Source of the DNA: Propionibacteriaceae bacterium | GTDB taxonomy: Bacteria > Actinomycetota > Actinomycetes > Propionibacteriales > Propionibacteriaceae | NCBI GenBank assembly: GCA_020438595.1 | Contig: JAGQUI010000048.1 | Location: forward strand, 1-11,237 | Reading direction: 5' to 3' | DNA: 11,237 nt | Shown here: in pieces, positions 6,741-11,237 of the stretch | Layout of the letters: the number at the start of each line of letters is the position of its first letter | How positions within the stretch are numbered: the stretch's first letter is position 1 | Notes under the pieces: model-generated | What the model saw: only the letters and a program-made list of their open reading frames with translations | What the model was told of the DNA's origin: nothing | The model's database searches: none | Translations under genes and position numbers: made by a program

Positions 6741-7984
6741 GCAGGGTCCTCGGCAAGCTCGGAGATGACCTCGGTGTCAGACGATCGGCCAGTCAGCCGG
6801 TCGGAGAACGCAGCGGCCAAGAGGGCGCGGCGAAGTGACGCCGTCCGAGCCAAGCTCCGGGAAGTTTGGGCTCTGAGCCGCTCCGCGGCTGACTCGAACT
6901 CGCGGAACGACTGAATGAACTCGTCCTGATCCGTCAGGGAGGGTACCGGCAGCGGAAAAGCCTTCAGCTTGGTGCCGTTCACATTGGCCTGCCCGACCTG
7001 CTGGGATGCGATAGCTGTGATGTAGGCGCGACCCTGAGGGCTGTTCACAACGATGTTCGCCCATTCTGGCCTCACCGAGGAGTTGAATCGGACGCGAATC
7101 AGATACGAGGCGAACGTGGCTTCGATGTCTGCTTCAAACACGGCGCTCTTACCCACCAGTTCAGCACTGTTGGTTCGATTGAACAGGAGGTCCCCGCGCT
7201 TGAGGAGTAGGTTTCGCACACCCGGGGCGGCCGGCGAGAGGTACTTCAGCGGCGCGAACTCGATACGCCCATCCTGGACGTTGCCCATCCGCAGGACCGG
7301 AATGTCGCCCTCACCTGGGTCTTCATGAGCCTTATGGCTAGTGCCGTACTCGACAAGAATCGCGCGCTGTCCAACCGTTGTTTGTTCGCCGACCTCCGCA
7401 CCCCGCCCAACAGCGGCCCGCCTCGCAGCAGCGACCATGGCGGTGGACTTCGCTCCCGCTCCTCTCAAACCGGCCGCGGCATCGTCGAGGTCGGAGAGGT
7501 GCTCTTCGAGGATGGAGACGATGCGCCGTTGCTCCTGTACGTCTGGTAGCGGAATGGAGCAGGCCTTGACCTCACGCTCGAGGACCGCCGGGTAGCTCAC
7601 GCCTTTCTGCTTGGGCAGCACCTGATCGATCAGCCCGGGCGAACTCGCGAAGTAGTAGAGGAACCGTGGCTCGACAGCCTCGCTCGGCCGCAGGACGCAG
7701 AAGCCCGTTGAAGCGAACTCGCCGTCGAGGTTCCCGTCGATGTAGGCGATCTTCTCCAGATATGGCCGGACCGTCGAGAACACCGTGTCGCCGCCACGAA
7801 GCACCTGACGGCACCGGGACGGGGCACCTTCGGAGGCGATCCATGGGACTTCCGTGAGCGCATGCCTTTCGCCATCGATCCCACCGATGTCGACGTAGCG
7901 AACTTCACGGCGCCCCGTGAGGACTGGGTCCATCTTGGCTACCGGGAGGCAGGCTTCCGTGAGCCTCGTTGAAGGCCAGGTCAC
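6737..7984 (-). CDS. hsdS: Type I restriction-modification specificity subunit HsdS
   Basis: A 415-residue protein that chooses the bipartite DNA target for HsdM and HsdR. The normal HsdS plan is visible: target recognition domain 1 (about 1-145), the first conserved helical spacer (PLPDVQEQRRIVSILEEH, 145-162, onward to about 192), target recognition domain 2 (about 200-345), and a second helical repeat (DQDEFIQSFREFESAAERL, 352-370) ending in ALLAAAFSDRLTG. The start is GTG at 7984, supported by GAGGAG 8 bases upstream and by a GTGA overlap with the hsdR stop. The open frame continues upstream to 8353, but that extension is an arginine/proline-rich shadow of hsdR. Its downstream partner is mrr rather than hsdM, which is atypical. 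The recognition sequence cannot be predicted by eye. Confidence 0.95.
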   Translation of the reverse strand: MTWPSTRLTEACLPVAKMDPVLTGRREVRYVDIGGIDGERHALTEVPWIASEGAPSRCRQVLRGGDTVFSTVRPYLEKIAYIDGNLDGEFASTGFCVLRPSEAVEPRFLYYFASSPGLIDQVLPKQKGVSYPAVLEREVKACSIPLPDVQEQRRIVSILEEHLSDLDDAAAGLRGAGAKSTAMVAAARRAAVGRGAEVGEQTTVGQRAILVEYGTSHKAHEDPGEGDIPVLRMGNVQDGRIEFAPLKYLSPAAPGVRNLLLKRGDLLFNRTNSAELVGKSAVFEADIEATFASYLIRVRFNSSVRPEWANIVVNSPQGRAYITAIASQQVGQANVNGTKLKAFPLPVPSLTDQDEFIQSFREFESAAERLRAQTSRSLARTASLRRALLAAAFSDRLTGRSSDTEVISELAEDPA

Positions 7985-10761
7985 GCTGTCAGCTCCTCGT
8001 TGAGCTGGTCGACGTAGTCCGCCGCTTTGTCGCCGAGGTCGCGGAGGGCTCCGTCCACGCCTCCGCGTTCGGTGAAGGGGGCTTCGTCGAGGTCGACGGG
8101 GCTGATGCCGGCGGAGACGGCGATCACCTCGACCATCCGGTCGAGCCACCAGCGCTGGTCGGTGGTGAACCTGGTCCCCGCCTGTTCCTGCTGGGCGAGC
8201 CAGGCTGTGTAGCGCTGGTGGACGACGTCGGCGTAGGGGACAAGTTCGGCGTCCAGGCCGGTGGTGAAACGGAGCAGGCTGACCAGGTCGGTCAGGGTGT
8301 GGTGGGCGCTGCGGCGGACGTGAGCGCGGTCGATGGTGGCGTACGCGGCCCACAGCAGGTCCGGCGTCCAGTTGCGTGGCGGACGGCTGATCCGGTCAGC
8401 CAGCTCGGCGATGTCCGCGAAGGCGAGGTGTCGGGTCGGAAGGGATCGTCGGGCGTCCATCAGCTGAATCGCAGTGATCTCGTCGCGATGCTCGGCGAGG
8501 TAGGCCCGCCAGGACTCAATGACGCTGCGGGCTCGGTCGGTGTCGACCACGCCGTAGGCGTCGATCAGGGTGTCGGCGTTCACCTCGTCGATCACCCGGT
8601 CGTGGGCCCGTCGGAGTTCGAGGATGCGGTTGCGCAGGTCGGGGTTGGCTGCCAGCGGTTCGACGGCGGTGTCGAGGAGGTGCTGGAGGGCGTCCTTCCA
8701 CTCTGGCGGCCCCTCGACCAGCCCGGGCAGCGCCGTCCGCTGGTGGTCGGGATCGACCGCGTCCACGAGGGCGCGGACGATCGTTCGCACCGGCTGGCCC
8801 GCGACGGTGTCCAGCTCGTCGCGCTCGGGCGAGGTGAGTTGCAGTTCGAGGGCGGCCAGGCGGGAGGCCAGGGTCGCGGTCTCCGCCTCGGTGAGCGTGT
8901 ACGTGGCGGCCTTGCCGAGCAGCTTCTCCAGCGAGATTCCCTTGTCGCGATTGAGCGGCGGTTCGACGAAGTCGTGTTCGGTGACGCCGATCGCGTCGAC
9001 CAGGACGAAGCGGGTCTTCTCGGTGGCGTCCGGGGTGACGGACTGGAATGTGGCCGGGTCGATCGTCCGGGCGCCGCGTCCCTTCATTTGCTCGAAGTAC
9101 TGGGCGGAGCGGACGTCGCGCATGAAAAACACGCACTCCAGCGGCTTCACGTCCGTGCCGGTGGCGATCATGTCCACCGTCACCGCGACCCGCAGGCTCG
9201 GCGAGGTCCGGAACGCCTGCAGTTGCGCCTTCGGGTCGCGGGCGTTGTAGGTGATCTTTGCGGCGAAGTCGTTGCCCTTGCCGAACACCTGCCGCACCTG
9301 GGTGACGATCTCCTCGGCGTGCGCATCATCCTTCGCGAAGATCAACGTCTTGGGGACGGTGTTGCGTCCGGGGAAGATCTCGGTGAACAGCCGGTCGCGG
9401 AAGGTCTCCAGCACGGTGCGGATCTGGTCGGTCGCGGTCACCGCCCGGTCGAGCTGCTTGTCGGTGTACTCCAGGGCCTCGTCGAGCGCCTCCAGACGCT
9501 GGACGCGGGTGCGCCGGTCGACCCTCGGCACGATCGTCCCGGCCTCGATGGCGGCGCCCTGCTCGCTGATCTCGGTACGGATCCGGTAGATGTCGAAGTC
9601 GACGTTCACCCGGTCTGCCACCGACTGCGGATAGGTGTACTCGGAGACCAGATTCTGCTGGAAGAACGCGAACGTCTGCTTGCCGGGAGTGGCGGTGAGC
9701 CCGACGATGTGCGCGTCGAAGTACTCCAGCACCCCGCGCCACACCCCGTAGATCGAGCGGTGCGCCTCGTCCACGATGACCAGGTCGAACGTCTCCGGCG
9801 GCAACTTGGGGTTGTAGGCAACCGTGACCGGCGCGTCGGGCACGAAGTCGTCCAGCGTCGGGTCGTCGTCTCCCGTGACGTCCTCGTTCTTCAACGCCTT
9901 GAACACCCGCTGGATGGTGGAGATCACCACCTGCGACGAGCCGAGGAGCCCGGCCGAGGTCAGCTTGTCGACCGCGTACACCTCCGTGAACAGCCGGCCG
10001 TCGTCGGGTGCGCGGTACGCCCGGAACTCGGCCATCGTCTGGTCAGCGAGGTTGTTGCGATCCACCAAGAACAACACCCGCCGGAAGCCGCCGTACCGCA
10101 GCAGCCGGTAGCACTCGGTGACCGCGGTGTAGGTCTTGCCGGCACCGGTAGCCATCTGCACCAGAGACCGGTCGAAACGCTGCCCGGCCAGGCTCTGCTC
10201 GATCGCCCGGACCGCTGTGATCTGCGCGGGCCGAAGCGGCTCCACGTTCAGCGACGGTAGGTGCCGCACCTTGCCGCGCCAGGTCGGGCTCTGCTCGTCT
10301 TCTTCCGAGTCGCGCAGGACGCGCGCCAAGGTCTCCGGCCGCGGGAACGAGAAGAGCCTGCGGGCGCGCGGCTCGGGATCGAAGCCATTGGTGAAATGGG
10401 TCTCACTGCCCGACGCCTCGAACACGAACGGCAGCCGTCCATCCTTTGTGGTTGCGCTGAGACGGACGTCGGCGGGGAGTCCGGTGGCGTACATCGCGGA
10501 CTGCCATTCCACCCCGGACAGCGGTGTCCCGACCGGTTTGGCCTCGATCACTCCGACCACTCGTTTGTCGATGTAGAGCAGGTAGTCGGCGCGTCCGTGC
10601 CCGGTGGCCATGATCGCCTCCCGCCGAGCAACCCCAGTCCCGGCGGAGAGGTTCAGCTGCTTGGTGTCTTGAACGAGCCACCCGGCGACCTCGAGTTGCG
10701 CGTCGATCAGCACACGGGCGCGCGCCTCGGCGGCCAGTGCCGATTCCGGGATGGGGTTCAT
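7981..10761 (-). CDS. hsdR: Type I restriction endonuclease subunit HsdR
   Basis: A 926-residue motor and nuclease subunit that translocates and cleaves unmodified DNA. The N-terminal nuclease domain has D59 and the E-A-K triad (E73, K75) in the pattern ADYLLYIDKRVVGVIEAKP. The helicase core has Walker A ATGAGKT (204-210), DEAH (331-334), TATP (356-359), motif V (VTVDMIATGTDVKP, 527-540) and motif VI (QMKGRGAR, 558-565). The remaining C-terminus (about 600-926) fits the EcoEI R subunit type of C-terminal domain. All catalytic residues are intact. The start is ATG at 10761, with no clear Shine-Dalgarno and a TAGAGT -10-like element 8 bases upstream, so expression may be almost leaderless. It is the first R-M gene on the minus strand, followed by hsdS with a 4-base overlap and then mrr. 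Confidence 0.96.
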   Translation of the reverse strand: MNPIPESALAAEARARVLIDAQLEVAGWLVQDTKQLNLSAGTGVARREAIMATGHGRADYLLYIDKRVVGVIEAKPVGTPLSGVEWQSAMYATGLPADVRLSATTKDGRLPFVFEASGSETHFTNGFDPEPRARRLFSFPRPETLARVLRDSEEDEQSPTWRGKVRHLPSLNVEPLRPAQITAVRAIEQSLAGQRFDRSLVQMATGAGKTYTAVTECYRLLRYGGFRRVLFLVDRNNLADQTMAEFRAYRAPDDGRLFTEVYAVDKLTSAGLLGSSQVVISTIQRVFKALKNEDVTGDDDPTLDDFVPDAPVTVAYNPKLPPETFDLVIVDEAHRSIYGVWRGVLEYFDAHIVGLTATPGKQTFAFFQQNLVSEYTYPQSVADRVNVDFDIYRIRTEISEQGAAIEAGTIVPRVDRRTRVQRLEALDEALEYTDKQLDRAVTATDQIRTVLETFRDRLFTEIFPGRNTVPKTLIFAKDDAHAEEIVTQVRQVFGKGNDFAAKITYNARDPKAQLQAFRTSPSLRVAVTVDMIATGTDVKPLECVFFMRDVRSAQYFEQMKGRGARTIDPATFQSVTPDATEKTRFVLVDAIGVTEHDFVEPPLNRDKGISLEKLLGKAATYTLTEAETATLASRLAALELQLTSPERDELDTVAGQPVRTIVRALVDAVDPDHQRTALPGLVEGPPEWKDALQHLLDTAVEPLAANPDLRNRILELRRAHDRVIDEVNADTLIDAYGVVDTDRARSVIESWRAYLAEHRDEITAIQLMDARRSLPTRHLAFADIAELADRISRPPRNWTPDLLWAAYATIDRAHVRRSAHHTLTDLVSLLRFTTGLDAELVPYADVVHQRYTAWLAQQEQAGTRFTTDQRWWLDRMVEVIAVSAGISPVDLDEAPFTERGGVDGALRDLGDKAADYVDQLNEELTA
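7993..7998 (-). promoter_or_regulatory. Shine-Dalgarno GAGGAG fixing the hsdS GTG start
   Basis: On the minus strand GAGGAG lies 8 bases before GTG 7984, inside the last codons of hsdR. Together with the 4-base GTGA overlap it supports translational coupling and rules out the longer reading frame as the protein start. Confidence 0.7.
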
Positions 10762-10769
10762 CGAGGCTC

Positions 10770-10775
10770 ACTCTA
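10770..10775 (-). promoter_or_regulatory. Possible -10 element TAGAGT for hsdR
   Basis: TAGAGT on the minus strand fits the TANNNT pattern common in actinobacterial promoters. It lies 8 bases before the hsdR ATG, which would give a nearly leaderless transcript. No convincing -35 is seen at 16-18 bases, and transcription may also come from the gene upstream, 53 bp away. Confidence 0.25.
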
Positions 10776-10814
10776 GAGCGCGGCCTGCCTGCCGTGACGC
10801 AGTTGCTTGATTGG

Positions 10815-11237
10815 CTATTCGGATAGCACCTCGCCGGTGACCGAGTCGATGTGGTTTCCCTGATCGTCGACGAGGTGCAATCTGGCGGGACTGGCCACGG
10901 CCTCGTCGGGTTCGGCGAGCTTCTGGTCGAGTTCTTCGACGTCCGAAGCGAAGGCTGCCTGACGCTGGCGCTTGGCCGCGCCGCTGGTGTTGCGGTTGTG
11001 CCGGGATCGGGCGGGCCAGGGTTTGTGTTCTTCGTCGCAGAGGGTTCGGGTTCGCGTCTTGAGGCGTTCGGTGAAGTCGGGGACGGTGTAGCGGTGCCAT
11101 TCTTCGAGGCTGTTGCTGGTTAGGTCGATGCCGGCGCGGCGGCGTTGGTCGGCCAGGGATGCGATTTCGTGGACGAGGTGGGGGTGGAGGGGCCAGCAGG
11201 CGGGGATGATGGCTCCGCCGGTGTGGTCCCACACGTA
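10815..11237 (-). CDS. Uncharacterised protein, C-terminal part (runs off the window)
   Basis: On the minus strand the frame is open from the window edge to a TAG at 10815-10817, giving about 140 residues. The edge codon is TAC and a GTG follows at 11234, so the gene either begins at that GTG or, more likely, continues outside. The sequence opens with WDHTGGAIIPACWPLHPHLV. It includes SLEEWHRYTVPDFTERL and a basic, glutamine-rich stretch (AAKRQRQAAF), and ends in an acidic, soluble-looking tail (TGEVLSE). I do not recognise the family. No membrane segment or catalytic motif is visible. It lies 53 bp upstream of hsdR on the same strand and could be co-transcribed. Being beside an R-M island with a relaxase at the other end, it may be a backbone gene of the mobile element; that is inference. 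Confidence 0.6.
   Translation of the reverse strand, partial: YVWDHTGGAIIPACWPLHPHLVHEIASLADQRRRAGIDLTSNSLEEWHRYTVPDFTERLKTRTRTLCDEEHKPWPARSRHNRNTSGAAKRQRQAAFASDVEELDQKLAEPDEAVASPARLHLVDDQGNHIDSVTGEVLSE

Noticed and set aside
5898..6914. 338-codon + strand frame opposite mrr and hsdS
   Set aside because: Antisense shadow, Arg/Gln/His-rich; the minus strand carries Mrr catalytic motifs.
7985..8353. N-terminal extension of the hsdS reading frame
   Set aside because: The extension is an Arg/Pro-rich out-of-frame reading of the hsdR 3' end. The GTG at 7984 has a good Shine-Dalgarno and begins the HsdS homology.
7969..10260. 763-codon open frame on the + strand opposite hsdR
   Set aside because: It is exactly antisense to hsdR, has low-complexity Gly/Val/Asp/Leu-rich content and no family motif. 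Long shadow frames are expected in GC-rich DNA.
10771..10778. CTCTAGAG palindrome upstream of hsdR as an operator
   Set aside because: Eight bases with no second copy; expected by chance and better explained as part of a possible -10 region.
1..11237. tRNA genes, rRNA, CRISPR arrays, insertion sequences, long direct repeats
   Set aside because: None was seen on either strand by eye; short diverged repeats could be missed without a self-comparison.

Overview
This window is GC-rich DNA that reads as an actinobacterial accessory region, probably the edge of a conjugative or integrative element carrying a restriction/defence island. The actinobacterial assignment rests on base composition, strong third-position C/G bias, GTG starts and the type of relaxase. 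I cannot name a genus. Almost every base is coding; the longest gene-free stretch is the 123 bp between hsdM and the NYN gene.

Layout, left to right. (1) Positions 1-3486 (+) hold the C-terminal 1161 residues of a very large conjugative protein. It begins inside the Walker B motif of a RecD/TraI-like helicase and ends in a DnaG-like primase core with a TOPRIM domain. The relaxase domain expected at the N-terminus lies outside the window. (2) Positions 3542-5020 (-) encode HsdM, the adenine methylase of a type I restriction-modification system. (3) Positions 5021-5143 are a compact divergent control region with two perfect palindromes, a good forward promoter, and a strong hairpin followed by seven T's. 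The hairpin sits just inside the leader of the next gene. (4) Positions 5144-5821 (+) encode a NYN-domain (PIN-like) putative RNase. (5) Positions 5826-6740, 6737-7984 and 7981-10761 (all -) are mrr, hsdS and hsdR, transcribed in the order hsdR-hsdS-mrr with 4-base start/stop overlaps. (6) Positions 10815-11237 (-) are the C-terminal part of an unrecognised protein that runs off the window.

How it fits together. HsdR, HsdS and HsdM would form a complete type I system, probably of the EcoEI-like (type IB) kind by length and domain make-up. Mrr adds a type IV nuclease that attacks foreign methylated DNA, so the locus resembles the E. coli immigration control region in content. The notable departure is that hsdM is split from hsdS by mrr and by the NYN gene, which faces the opposite way.

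The best candidate for something new is the NYN gene with its leader. A terminator-like hairpin begins only a few bases after the predicted transcription start, and its loop is perfectly complementary (6 nt) to the gene's own Shine-Dalgarno region. This suggests a tightly gated RNase embedded in an R-M locus, analogous in position to the PrrC anticodon nuclease in EcoprrI. Regulation and function are inferred, not shown.
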